Source of the DNA: an uncultured Bacilli bacterium
GTDB taxonomy: Bacteria > Bacillota_I > Bacilli_A > RF39 > UBA660
DNA: 21,313 nt
NCBI GenBank assembly: GCA_934098445.1
Contig: CAKOOW010000020.1
Location: 1-21,313 of the forward strand
Direction of reading: 5' to 3'
Position numbers and translations under genes: made by a program
Notes under the pieces: model-generated
The model's input: the letters and a program-made list of their open reading frames with translations, nothing else
Database searches by the model: none
Told to the model about the DNA's origin: nothing
Shown here: positions 6,048-13,200 of the stretch, one piece after another
Position numbering within the stretch: the first letter of the stretch is position 1
Layout: every line of letters starts with the position of its first letter

Positions 6048-8276
6048 TTATTTTACTAAAGCATCAGATTGAACAGTTTTTTCACGTTCATTACCGGTTC
6101 TAGTCCAGCCATCTAAAGATTCTTTAGTACTCCAAGTATACTTATATGTAACATTTTCAACCGTATCAACAATAGCATCTTTGCAATCAAGAGTTTTCTT
6201 AACACACGTATGCGTATTGCCATCATAAACATAGTCTACAGAGTTAGGACATTCATAACCACTAATATTACCCTTAATAGTTTTAGTACACTTTTTAGTT
6301 TCTTTATCTAAAACAGCATCCTTATCTTCACAATAATATTCCTCACTAGAATCAACATGTCTTGTGCAAGTCATAGTTTCTCCAGTTCCATTAGCTGTAA
6401 AGCCTTCTGGACAAGTATATTTATAAGTAGTATTAGTTACTTTTTCAGTAGTAATATAACATGTAGTACCATCTTTAGTATATCCGGTAGGACAAGTGTA
6501 TTGAGTATCAGTAGTATTCTTTGTTGGTTCAACTACTTCTTTCTTAACACAAGTATTAGTAGCTGTATCTAAATTATAACCATTAGTAGTATCGCAAGTA
6601 TACTCGATATTACTCTTAGTCTCTAAAGTAGCATTATATGTACAAGTTGTCTTATCATAAGATAATGTTCCACCCTTATCACAAGTAGCTGTATTAGTAC
6701 CTGTACATACTTCATCTACATAAGTTTTCTTATCCTCATTACTACATACCTTGTTAGTATAAGAATTAGAACTTCCACCACTACATACTTTATTAGTATA
6801 ACTATTACCACCAGATACGCAATAGCCATTACCATCGTAAGTACCAGTCGTACAACGTGCATTTGAACTTACACACGTATACATTGCTCTGCCCCCAACA
6901 CTAGAAGCAGTACAAGTTATTTTACCCGTGCTAGTATATCCTGATTTATCATAACTAAATTTACCAGCATCTTTACCATTATCCCATAAAGCTGGAGTTT
7001 TACTACCTTGACTTACACATCTACCAGCAGAATTTTCTGTATAACCAGAAGGACATGAACATGTTTGATTATTTTCAGTCTTAACACATCTACCAGCAGA
7101 ATTTTCTGTGTAACCAGATGGGCATGAACAAGTTGTCACACTTTCCGTTTTAACACACATTCCAAACCAATTTCTTGTTGAACCACTTGGGCAACTACAA
7201 GATTGATTATTATTTTGAGTTGAACTGTAAGAACAAGTATTATTATAACTATTTAAATTATCTCCAGTATATTTACAAGTAGCAACGGTAGCAGTAGTTT
7301 CTTTCTTAGTAGGAGCTACTGTAATTGTTCTTTCACATTTATTAGTTGTTTGATTTAGTTTGTAACCGTTTTTCTCATCACAAGTATAAGTTGTAGTACC
7401 AGGAGTAACGGTAGCTTCTACATACTTAATGCAAGTACCATTATTTTCAGTATAACCTTCTGGACATTTGGTTTCTGTCTTATCAACCGTCTTTGTAGGT
7501 TCAGTTTTTTCATCATAACCATCTTTAGTATTTTTCTTAGCATCGGTGGTTTCAGTCTTATCTTCGAAATATACAGGAGTAGCAGGAATAGTTTCTCCAG
7601 TTACTTCTTTATAACACTTATTATTAGATGAATCTAATTTATAACCATCTTCACAACGGTAAGTGTTTTTAGAACTATACACTGGTTTTTTAAACTCATA
7701 TTCTTTTACTGTTTTAATAATATTTCCATCTTTATCAACAGTTTCACCAGGTTTTAATTTATCTTCATCATCATCTTCATCGTTATTTACATTTTTGTTA
7801 TTATCATCAGTAGTTGTCTTATCATCACCACTATCAGAAGCTATATTATTATTTTTAGTAGTAGTAGTAATAGTTTCAAGCACATAATCACTAGAAGTAT
7901 CACAAGCAAGTTGTGTTTTTAAAACATACTCACTAGATCCTGTTTTCGTAATTTGGGCATAAGAATTAGTCTTGTTACAAGATTTATTATTCTTATCAAC
8001 AAAATCTGAAACTAGTTTTTTACTAATCATACTTTCAAGATTTATTGTTGATGACTCACCAATATTTTCTGGCATATTGCCACCTGAAGTATAATAACTT
8101 TTAGCAGCTTCTTTCATAATATTTAAGTTAGTAGTAAATGCTTGTTTATTAGAAGCTTCCCTATTTGTTTTTGGCATAATAAGCATCATAACAATTACAG
8201 TTAGTGCTATTACACCGACAATAAATAATATGTTTTTCCAATTTATTTTAACTTGATATTTAGTATCTTCATACAT
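6048..8276 (-). CDS. Membrane-anchored cysteine-rich repeat surface protein with pilin-like N-terminus
   Basis: The product has 742 residues. A membrane helix at about 13-34 is followed by a region (about 35-137) that resembles the body of a pseudopilin: a helix of the type AFTTNLNIMKEAAKSYY, then alternating segments and a cysteine pair (C100, C125). Next is an acidic Asn/Asp/Thr linker (138-200). Residues 205-700 contain 37 cysteines in repeated modules of C-x(10-15)-C, commonly written (Y)xC...GY....N.C, including three tandem 23-residue units at 360-428. The topology predicts the cysteine-rich part outside the cell. There is no LPXTG motif or C-terminal anchor. The start ATG follows AAAGGGGG by eight bases, just after the stop of the upstream gene, with which it forms an operon. 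The modules may be disulfide-bonded, EGF-like stalks or adhesins, but I do not recognise the family and the role is inference. Confidence 0.75.
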   Translation of the reverse strand: MYEDTKYQVKINWKNILFIVGVIALTVIVMMLIMPKTNREASNKQAFTTNLNIMKEAAKSYYTSGGNMPENIGESSTINLESMISKKLVSDFVDKNNKSCNKTNSYAQITKTGSSEYVLKTQLACDTSSDYVLETITTTTKNNNIASDSGDDKTTTDDNNKNVNNDEDDDEDKLKPGETVDKDGNIIKTVKEYEFKKPVYSSKNTYRCEDGYKLDSSNNKCYKEVTGETIPATPVYFEDKTETTDAKKNTKDGYDEKTEPTKTVDKTETKCPEGYTENNGTCIKYVEATVTPGTTTYTCDEKNGYKLNQTTNKCERTITVAPTKKETTATVATCKYTGDNLNSYNNTCSYSSTQNNNQSCSCPSGSTRNWFGMCVKTESVTTCSCPSGYTENSAGRCVKTENNQTCSCPSGYTENSAGRCVSQGSKTPALWDNGKDAGKFSYDKSGYTSTGKITCTASSVGGRAMYTCVSSNARCTTGTYDGNGYCVSGGNSYTNKVCSGGSSNSYTNKVCSNEDKKTYVDEVCTGTNTATCDKGGTLSYDKTTCTYNATLETKSNIEYTCDTTNGYNLDTATNTCVKKEVVEPTKNTTDTQYTCPTGYTKDGTTCYITTEKVTNTTYKYTCPEGFTANGTGETMTCTRHVDSSEEYYCEDKDAVLDKETKKCTKTIKGNISGYECPNSVDYVYDGNTHTCVKKTLDCKDAIVDTVENVTYKYTWSTKESLDGWTRTGNEREKTVQSDALVK
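6993..7199 (-). repeat. Three tandem 69-bp repeats inside the cysteine-rich gene
   Basis: Units run 7199-7131, 7130-7062 and 7061-6993, each encoding 23 residues with the pattern CSCPSG-x3-N-x4-CVK. The second and third units share almost identical DNA over their first 48 bases (all but a few positions), whereas the first has diverged. This points to recent duplication or homogenisation. Confidence 0.85.
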
Positions 8277-8290
8277 AATATTTTCCCCCT

Positions 8291-9241
8291 TTAACGTTTT
8301 AATGAAAGTGAAATGCCATTAGTATTTAAACCTAGAGTATCACGAATGTCATCATCAGTAAATGCACGACTTCCATCTTCATTAAGTACCGTAATTAAAT
8401 TTCTTGTAACCATTGTTTGTATATCTTTATTAGGTGCATAATAATTAAGATTAATTAGTTCATCAGTTTGAAAGTTTCCTTTAGTAATTCCTGAATGTCT
8501 TGGATGACCGTTTCTATCACTTGTATCAGTACGACCGGCACACTTATCAATAATTACTTGGGCACAATTATATGATTGAGTATCATCCATATCTTCCGGC
8601 TTAGTACTTTGACGAATTTTGCTTATGGCTGGAATCTTCTCCCAAGCAATTTGAACCATTTCACAAATTGTTTCGAAAACTGGAACATTCTTAAAATAAT
8701 AAGCATCAAAATCAGCATACATTGCTGTAAAAGCCTTGCCTGTTTTACTATCAACTGATGGAACTGGATTCTTTTGTTCTAAGATATTAGCCTTCACATA
8801 ATTCAAGAAATTCTTAGCAACAGCCTCATCATTTGGATATACTGATAAATGATATAAATAAGCTTCACATTGATCTAATAATTGTTTTTGAGATGCATCA
8901 GCGTAAAATTTTGACCAATTACCTCTGGTTTTCTTAGCAACACAATTTTTATAATAATTATAAATGAAAGGATTGCCCTTAGAGTCAGCTATTAAGAATT
9001 GTTCTAAATTATTAAATTTAACAGTTAAACCATAAGTATTTTCATTAGAACCCGTAATATTATCAGCAAAAGCATTAACAAATGACTGATATAAAACTTC
9101 TGAGTTACCAGCAGCCTCTGCTTTAATTTCACATTTTCCAGTTGCTAAAGAAATTAATCCCAAAGCTCCTAACTGCATAACTTGTCTTCTTGATAACATA
9201 ATGTTACCAATATTTTCCACTTTTAATTTTTCATTTTTCAT
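8291..9241 (-). CDS. Secreted protein of unknown function with a twin-arginine-like signal
   Basis: The 316-residue product starts with a polar stretch, then SRRQVMQ (Arg18-Arg19), a moderately hydrophobic stretch LGALGLISLATG, and an Ala-rich possible cleavage site near KAEAAG (40-45). This is the layout of a Tat signal, though a Sec signal with two arginines is also possible. The remaining 270 residues are soluble-looking, with several dispersed cysteines (NC, QC, IC, NC, KC contexts) and aromatic-rich helices. I recognise no domain. The ATG at 9241 is preferred over an upstream TTG at 9259 because GGGGGA ends six bases before it. A strong promoter at 9300-9328 drives it and the downstream cysteine-rich surface protein 14 bases later, so the two probably act together at the cell surface. 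Confidence 0.75.
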   Translation of the reverse strand: MKNEKLKVENIGNIMLSRRQVMQLGALGLISLATGKCEIKAEAAGNSEVLYQSFVNAFADNITGSNENTYGLTVKFNNLEQFLIADSKGNPFIYNYYKNCVAKKTRGNWSKFYADASQKQLLDQCEAYLYHLSVYPNDEAVAKNFLNYVKANILEQKNPVPSVDSKTGKAFTAMYADFDAYYFKNVPVFETICEMVQIAWEKIPAISKIRQSTKPEDMDDTQSYNCAQVIIDKCAGRTDTSDRNGHPRHSGITKGNFQTDELINLNYYAPNKDIQTMVTRNLITVLNEDGSRAFTDDDIRDTLGLNTNGISLSLKR

Positions 9242-9299
9242 ATTGATTCCCCCAATCAACTTCTTTATTCAAGTACATCTCGAGTTGTTTTTCGCCCAT

Positions 9300-9328
9300 A
9301 TATTAACACAAAAACCAATTCTTGTCAA
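9300..9328 (-). promoter_or_regulatory. Promoter of the secreted / cysteine-rich protein operon
   Basis: Minus-strand TTGACA (9323-9328), perfect consensus, 17-base spacer, TAATAT (9300-9305) with an extended TG. The predicted leader is about 50 bases. Its -35 box overlaps the -35 of the oppositely directed ssrA promoter. Confidence 0.8.
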
Positions 9329-9350
9329 TTAATATCTTATATGTTATAAT
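9322..9350 (+). promoter_or_regulatory. Promoter of ssrA
   Basis: TTGTCA (9322-9327), 17-base spacer, TGT then perfect TATAAT (9345-9350). The expected start point lies a few bases before the mature tmRNA 5' end at 9360. The -35 hexamer is shared, offset by one base, with the divergent promoter on the other strand through the palindrome TTGTCAA/TTGACAA. Confidence 0.8.
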
Positions 9351-9359
9351 TAATAACAC

Positions 9360-9727
9360 GGGGCAGTAATGGTTTCGACAAATATTGTTAAGTGTTAAGT
9401 GGCAAGTAGTCGCAAGAAGACTTAAAAATCTTAAAAAAATTAAATGACAAAACAGAAAGAAACTTCGGTTTCAACTTTGCTCCTTCATTTGCTTAAGATA
9501 AGCTTGGAGCAATCTTCTCTAGATTTATCTATGATTTAGATTAGATTTTATATTAATAGATTATATTAAATTATATGTTTAAGGTAATTTAACGAATATC
9601 AACTAAACTAGTTATTAAATAGGTAAGCTAAAGCCAGTTTAATAATGAAAATTAATTCTTAGCTAAACTTGTAGAAGCTTAATGTTTAAGTATTTGGACA
9701 GGAGTTCAATTCTCCTCTGCTCCACCA
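9360..9727 (+). ncRNA. ssrA: Transfer-messenger RNA (tmRNA)
   Basis: tmRNA rescues stalled ribosomes and tags the incomplete protein for degradation. The 5' end GGGGCAG pairs with CTGCTCC at the 3' end (one G-U), followed by A and an encoded CCA; the tRNA-like motif GGTTTCGAC and the T-arm GGAGTTCAATTCTCC are present. The length is 368 bases, normal for a one-piece tmRNA. The tag frame most likely resumes at GAC (9446) and ends at TAA (9494-9496), giving DKTERNFGFNFAPSFA. A at -4 and T at -6 relative to GAC support this resume codon over AAT at 9443. The AT-rich segment after the tag frame should hold the later pseudoknots, which I did not fold. Confidence 0.97.
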
Positions 9728-9739
9728 TTAATGAAATTT

Positions 9740-9762
9740 AATAGTCTTCGGACTATTTTTTT
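9740..9762 (+). terminator. Rho-independent terminator of ssrA
   Basis: AATAGTC and GACTATT form a seven-bp stem capped by a TTCG tetraloop and followed by a T run, starting 12 bases after the CCA end. On the minus strand the same hairpin lacks a good T run, so it is only a weak candidate to end the convergent genes. Confidence 0.9.
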
Positions 9763-9781
9763 ATATTCAAAAAAAAGAAGA

Positions 9782-10027
9782 CTACATTTGAGCCTTCAAT
9801 AATCTTGTTAATATAACAATCAAATTAGAATCAGTTACCGTATCAACATAAACATCATTTTCTTCTAAAATCTCTTCTATTATCTTTACTTTATTAGGAA
9901 CTACTTCTAATTTATCATCAATTCCCATCACTAGGAAATACTTACTACCACCATACATAGTCTCATTTAAAACTACATACTTCTCATTATTTTCCAAAGT
10001 AATAATTGTATTTGTCTTCAAGCCCAT
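9782..10027 (-). CDS. Hypothetical protein, 81 residues
   Basis: This is a small soluble protein with a predicted beta-rich first half (NTIITLENNEKYVVLNETMY, then YFLVMGID, then KLEVVPNKVKII) and a more helical C-terminus ending LTRLLKAQM. The first part resembles small beta-barrel domains of conserved hypothetical proteins in Firmicutes, but I cannot name the family. GAGG five bases ahead of the ATG supports the start. It lies 11 bases after the acidic coiled-coil gene and so belongs to the same operon. No clear terminator follows it before the convergent ssrA gene. Confidence 0.7.
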   Translation of the reverse strand: MGLKTNTIITLENNEKYVVLNETMYGGSKYFLVMGIDDKLEVVPNKVKIIEEILEENDVYVDTVTDSNLIVILTRLLKAQM

Positions 10028-10038
10028 AACTACCTCTT

Positions 10039-10875
10039 CTATTCATTAAAACTATTATCACTATTTAAGTAATTGAACAAATCATTTAATTCATCCAAAG
10101 AAGCATCATCATTATCATCGCTTGATTTATCTTCTAAAGAAGAACTTTCTTTTACATCTTCTTTAGGTTCTTCCTTATCCTCAGCAGAAGTTACACTATC
10201 ACTAAAATCAGTAACAGCTACTACTTTTTGTTTATCTTCATGTTCCTCATCTTTAGAATCAAAGCCATACATAGAAGAAAAATCAAACGTATTTAAATCA
10301 TCATTATTACTAGATGTCTCTTCCTTCTTAGAATTATCTTCTTCTCTACTACTTTCTAAAGGTTTTACTTCATTATCAATATTAAATATATCATCATCAA
10401 AACTAAATGGTGTATCTACTTCTTCATCTTTATCAAAACTAAAATCAAGATTATCAGTCGAATTATCTTCATTATGAGTTTCTACACTCTTAGTAGCATC
10501 TCCATCAATAAACTCATTAGCATCATTAATAGCTTCCTTATAGAATTCTACCGTTTCTTTAACAGAATCATAACTCTTTAAGTCTTCTACTTTTCCCACT
10601 AAATCACTTATTAAATCTTTAACTCTAATCTTAAGATTTTCTAACTCATCAGAAGTATTATCATATTCTTTATCAATCTCTATAATTCTTAAAGTTCTTT
10701 CTAATTCCCAATAAATATCCTTAGCTAAATTTAAAATACTTAGTAATTTTGTATTAGACTCTTTTATTTCTTTGAATTTTTCTGCATTACTTCTAGCTTC
10801 CTCTTCGTTTTGAGTAGCATCTTTTACAACATCTTTAATTTTATCACATTGATTTAAAATAATTTGTTTGTTCAT
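10039..10875 (-). CDS. Acidic coiled-coil protein of unknown function
   Basis: The 278-residue product has two parts. Residues 1-125 are helical and heptad-like, rich in Lys, Glu, Ile and Leu. Residues 126-278 are a disordered-looking Asp/Glu/Ser/Asn segment with short aromatic motifs (DFSFD, PFSFDDDIF, FDFSSMYGF) and a final DELNDLFNYL that could be a short amphipathic helix. No signal peptide or membrane segment is seen, so it is probably cytoplasmic. The ATG at 10875 is preferred over the upstream TTG at 10884, which would directly abut the GAGGGA ribosome site. Its own promoter lies between the rplQ terminator and the gene. The layout suggests a scaffold or adaptor with linear binding motifs, which is inference only. 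Confidence 0.75.
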   Translation of the reverse strand: MNKQIILNQCDKIKDVVKDATQNEEEARSNAEKFKEIKESNTKLLSILNLAKDIYWELERTLRIIEIDKEYDNTSDELENLKIRVKDLISDLVGKVEDLKSYDSVKETVEFYKEAINDANEFIDGDATKSVETHNEDNSTDNLDFSFDKDEEVDTPFSFDDDIFNIDNEVKPLESSREEDNSKKEETSSNNDDLNTFDFSSMYGFDSKDEEHEDKQKVVAVTDFSDSVTSAEDKEEPKEDVKESSSLEDKSSDDNDDASLDELNDLFNYLNSDNSFNE

Positions 10876-10908
10876 ATTTATCAATCCCTCTATTATTACT
10901 ATAAATAA

Positions 10909-10937
10909 ACTATATCATAAAAGATGACTTTATGCAA
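10909..10937 (-). promoter_or_regulatory. Promoter of the acidic coiled-coil / 81-residue protein operon
   Basis: Minus-strand TTGCAT (10932-10937), 17-base spacer, TATAGT (10909-10914) with an extended TG. The -35 box starts one base beyond the T run of the ribosomal operon terminator. Confidence 0.7.
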
Positions 10938-10938
10938 T

Positions 10939-10963
10939 AAAAAAAGAACCTTATACAAGTTCT
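10939..10963 (-). terminator. Terminator of the ribosomal protein operon
   Basis: On the minus strand AGAACTT pairs with AGGTTCT (one G-U) around a five-base loop, followed by a T run. The hairpin overlaps the last codons and stop of rplQ, so ribosomes finishing rplQ could affect its folding. Confidence 0.75.
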
Positions 10964-11295
10964 AATTTTACAGTTAGAGCATCGTCTCCAACTCTTTCTT
11001 TTAATTTAATAATTCTAGTATATCCACCATTACGATCTTGGTATTTAGGTGCTAGTTCATTAAATACTTTACTAACTACATCTTTATCATTATGTAAGAA
11101 AGCAAGTGCTTTTCTTCTTGCTACTAAAGAACCATCTTTTCCATAAGTAATCATACGATCAACAAATTTTCTAGCTTCTTTAGCTCTAGCTTCAGTTGTT
11201 ACCACATAACCATTGTTAATAACATCTTTAGTTAAACCAGCAAGAATACTTCTACGAATACGAGATTCTCTGTTTAATTTTCTATACTTTGTCAT
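10951..11295 (-). CDS. rplQ: 50S ribosomal protein L17
   Basis: L17 is a large-subunit protein near the exit tunnel. The 114 residues begin MTKYRKLNRESRIRRSILAGL and contain the family region TTEARAKEARKFVDRMITYGK and the C-terminal NGGYTRIIKLKERVGDDA. The length is usual. It is the last gene of the operon, 15 bases after rpoA, as in most Firmicutes, and its 3' end lies inside the terminator hairpin. Confidence 0.97.
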   Translation of the reverse strand: MTKYRKLNRESRIRRSILAGLTKDVINNGYVVTTEARAKEARKFVDRMITYGKDGSLVARRKALAFLHNDKDVVSKVFNELAPKYQDRNGGYTRIIKLKERVGDDALTVKLELV

Positions 11296-11310
11296 ATTCC
11301 CTCCTAATTA

Positions 11311-12270
11311 TTAGTCTTTAAAGCTAAGACCCATTTCTTTAACTTTATCAATAACCTCTTTTAGAGATTTCTTACCTAAGTTTCTAATCTTAGTAACTTC
11401 TACTTCTTTTTTATTAATTAAATCTTGAACAGTATTTACGCCCGCTCTCTTTAAGCAATTGTAAGCACGAACTGAGAATTCAATTTCTTCAATAGGAGTT
11501 TCTAATGTCTTAGTGATTGTATCAACTTTCTTTTCAGCCATAATTCCTGCCATATCAGCAATATTATTTAAATCAGCAATAATATTAAAATGTTCAATTA
11601 AAATCTTAGCCGATAAAGCCATCGCTTCTTCTGGAGTTATAGAACCATTTGTATAAACATTCATAATAAGTTTATCAAAATTTTCATTTTGACCAACACG
11701 AGTAGGTTCTACATCATAGCTTACTCTTTCGATAGGTGAATATAAGCTATCAATAGCAATTACACCTAACTTTCTCTCACCTAGTAACTTTTCATTAGCT
11801 TTGGCATCAACATAACCACGACCAGTACCGACAGTTAATTCCATATCGATTTTACCGCCCTTAACTAAATTACAAATAACTAAGTCAGGATTTACTACTT
11901 CTATTTCCGCGTCTTTAGCAATCATTCCAGCAGTAACAGGACCTTCTTCGTTTGCACTTAAACGTAATACTTTTTGTCCTAAGCCTTCCTCTTTAGTAGA
12001 ATGATTAATCAAAACAACACTCTTTAAGTTTAAAATAATAGTAGTTACATCTTCAACAACGCCGTCAATCTTTTGAAATTCATGCATTACTCCATCAATT
12101 TTAACTGATGTTAATGCACACCCAGGAAGACTTGATAACATAACTCTTCTTAAAGCATTCCCAATAGTAGTACCAAATCCTCTTTCAAGTGGATCTAATT
12201 CAAATCTTCCATAGTGAGTATTTTCAACATATTCTGCAATTTTATAATCCGGTTTTTCAAATTTTATCAT
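11311..12270 (-). CDS. rpoA: DNA-directed RNA polymerase subunit alpha
   Basis: Alpha nucleates RNA polymerase assembly, and its C-terminal domain binds upstream promoter DNA and activators. From the ATG at 12270 the product has 319 residues. The dimerising N-terminal domain contains GRFELDPLERGFGTTIGNALRRVMLSSLPG. A linker follows, then the C-terminal domain from about 245 (SVRAYNCLKRAGVNTVQDL, RNLGKKSLKEV). The open frame extends 26 codons upstream into rpsK, but the alignable product begins MIKFEKP. The ribosome site AAAGGA is rather far (about 12 bases) from the ATG. Confidence 0.97.
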   Translation of the reverse strand: MIKFEKPDYKIAEYVENTHYGRFELDPLERGFGTTIGNALRRVMLSSLPGCALTSVKIDGVMHEFQKIDGVVEDVTTIILNLKSVVLINHSTKEEGLGQKVLRLSANEEGPVTAGMIAKDAEIEVVNPDLVICNLVKGGKIDMELTVGTGRGYVDAKANEKLLGERKLGVIAIDSLYSPIERVSYDVEPTRVGQNENFDKLIMNVYTNGSITPEEAMALSAKILIEHFNIIADLNNIADMAGIMAEKKVDTITKTLETPIEEIEFSVRAYNCLKRAGVNTVQDLINKKEVEVTKIRNLGKKSLKEVIDKVKEMGLSFKD

Positions 12271-12289
12271 ACAATTACAGTTTCCTTTC

Positions 12290-12673
12290 TTAATTTCTTG
12301 GACGTTTTGGTGGACGACATCCGTTATGTGGAACTGGTGTAATATCATTGATTGCAGTAATTTCTAATCCAGCAGTTTGTAAAGAACGAATAGCATTTTC
12401 TCTACCAGCACCTAAGCCTTTAACAAAAACTTCAACTTTTCTAACACCGTTATCAAAAGCAACCTTTGCAGCAGCCTCAGCACTCATACCAGCAGCATAA
12501 GGAGTTTTCTTCTTTGAACCCTTATAACCAATAGTACCAGCTGATGCCCAACTAATTACATTACCATTTACATCAGTAATAGATACAACAGTATTATTAT
12601 AAGTTGCATGAATATGTGCTTGTGCTTCAGGAATATTCTTCTTTACTTTTCTTTTTCTTCTATTATAAGCCAT
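12290..12673 (-). CDS. rpsK: 30S ribosomal protein S11
   Basis: S11 lies on the small-subunit platform by the mRNA path. The 127 residues carry HIHATYNNTVVSITD, the GYKGSKKKTPYAAGMSAEAAA stretch, VFVKGLGAGRENAIRSLQ and the C-terminal NGCRPPKRPRN. The length is normal and no residue of note is missing. It is followed by rpoA after 19 bases. Confidence 0.98.
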   Translation of the reverse strand: MAYNRRKRKVKKNIPEAQAHIHATYNNTVVSITDVNGNVISWASAGTIGYKGSKKKTPYAAGMSAEAAAKVAFDNGVRKVEVFVKGLGAGRENAIRSLQTAGLEITAINDITPVPHNGCRPPKRPRN

Positions 12674-12686
12674 AATTACTTACCTC

Positions 12687-13061
12687 CTACTTACTTATTT
12701 TTTTCTTATTAGCTACAGTCTTACCCTTACCTTTTCTTGTACGAGCATTTCTACTAGTTCTTTGTCCATGAACTGGTAAGCCTTTTTTATGTCTTGTACC
12801 TTGGTAAGAATTAATCTCCATCTTGTTTTTAATGTTCATTTGAACTTCACGACGAAGATCACCCTCAACTACATATTTTTCAACTTGTGCTCTAATTGCA
12901 GCAACTTCTGCATCAGTTAAATCTTTGCCTTTTTTTGTTCTCTCAACTTTTGCATCATCGCAAATAGTATTAGCAAGATTTCTACCAATACCATATATTG
13001 CAGTTAAGCCAATACAAATATGTTTTTCGTTAGGAATTTCAATATTTTTAATACGTGCCAT
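12687..13061 (-). CDS. rpsM: 30S ribosomal protein S13
   Basis: S13 is a small-subunit head protein contacting the large subunit and the P-site tRNA. The 124 residues have the N-terminal IYGIGRNLANTIC helix-turn region, LRREVQMNIKNKMEINSYQGTRHKKGLPVHGQRTSRNARTRKG split over the conserved core, and a basic tail. It lies 13 bases upstream of rpsK in the usual order. Confidence 0.98.
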   Translation of the reverse strand: MARIKNIEIPNEKHICIGLTAIYGIGRNLANTICDDAKVERTKKGKDLTDAEVAAIRAQVEKYVVEGDLRREVQMNIKNKMEINSYQGTRHKKGLPVHGQRTSRNARTRKGKGKTVANKKKISK

Positions 13062-13073
13062 AATTACCTCCTA

Positions 13074-13187
13074 TTAGCCTTGTACTTGTTTGTGTTTTGG
13101 ATTTTCACAAATAACCATTACTTTACCTTTTCTTTTGATAATTTTACATTTTGCACAAATTTTCTTTACAGATGGTCTAACTTTCAT
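13074..13187 (-). CDS. rpmJ: 50S ribosomal protein L36
   Basis: The 37-residue frame from ATG 13187 to TAA 13074 begins MKVRPSVKKICAKCK and ends KHKQVQG. Cys11, Cys14, Cys27 and His32 form the zinc-binding site of the C+ form of L36. GGAGGAATT precedes the start. It lies between infA and rpsM, its normal position. Confidence 0.96.
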   Translation of the reverse strand: MKVRPSVKKICAKCKIIKRKGKVMVICENPKHKQVQG

Positions 13188-13200
13188 AATAATTCCTCCA

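Noticed and set aside
6993..7199. CRISPR-like array
   Set aside because: The repeats are contiguous 69-bp in-frame coding units without spacers.
6357..7887. Plus-strand frames opposite the cysteine-rich gene
   Set aside because: Their Ser-rich composition simply mirrors the Thr/Asp/Asn/Cys-rich minus-strand gene, and they lack ribosome sites.
9125..9140. Lipoprotein signal in the secreted protein (Cys37)
   Set aside because: The residue before the cysteine is Lys (TGKC), which does not fit a lipobox.
9231..9278. 15-codon upstream frame overlapping the start of the secreted protein gene
   Set aside because: It has no convincing ribosome site of its own, and short frames in an AT-rich leader are expected by chance.
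10073..10477. 134-codon plus-strand Ser/Leu-rich open frame
   Set aside because: It is the complement of the Asp/Glu/Ser-rich tail of the coiled-coil gene; the biased composition removes stops on the opposite strand.
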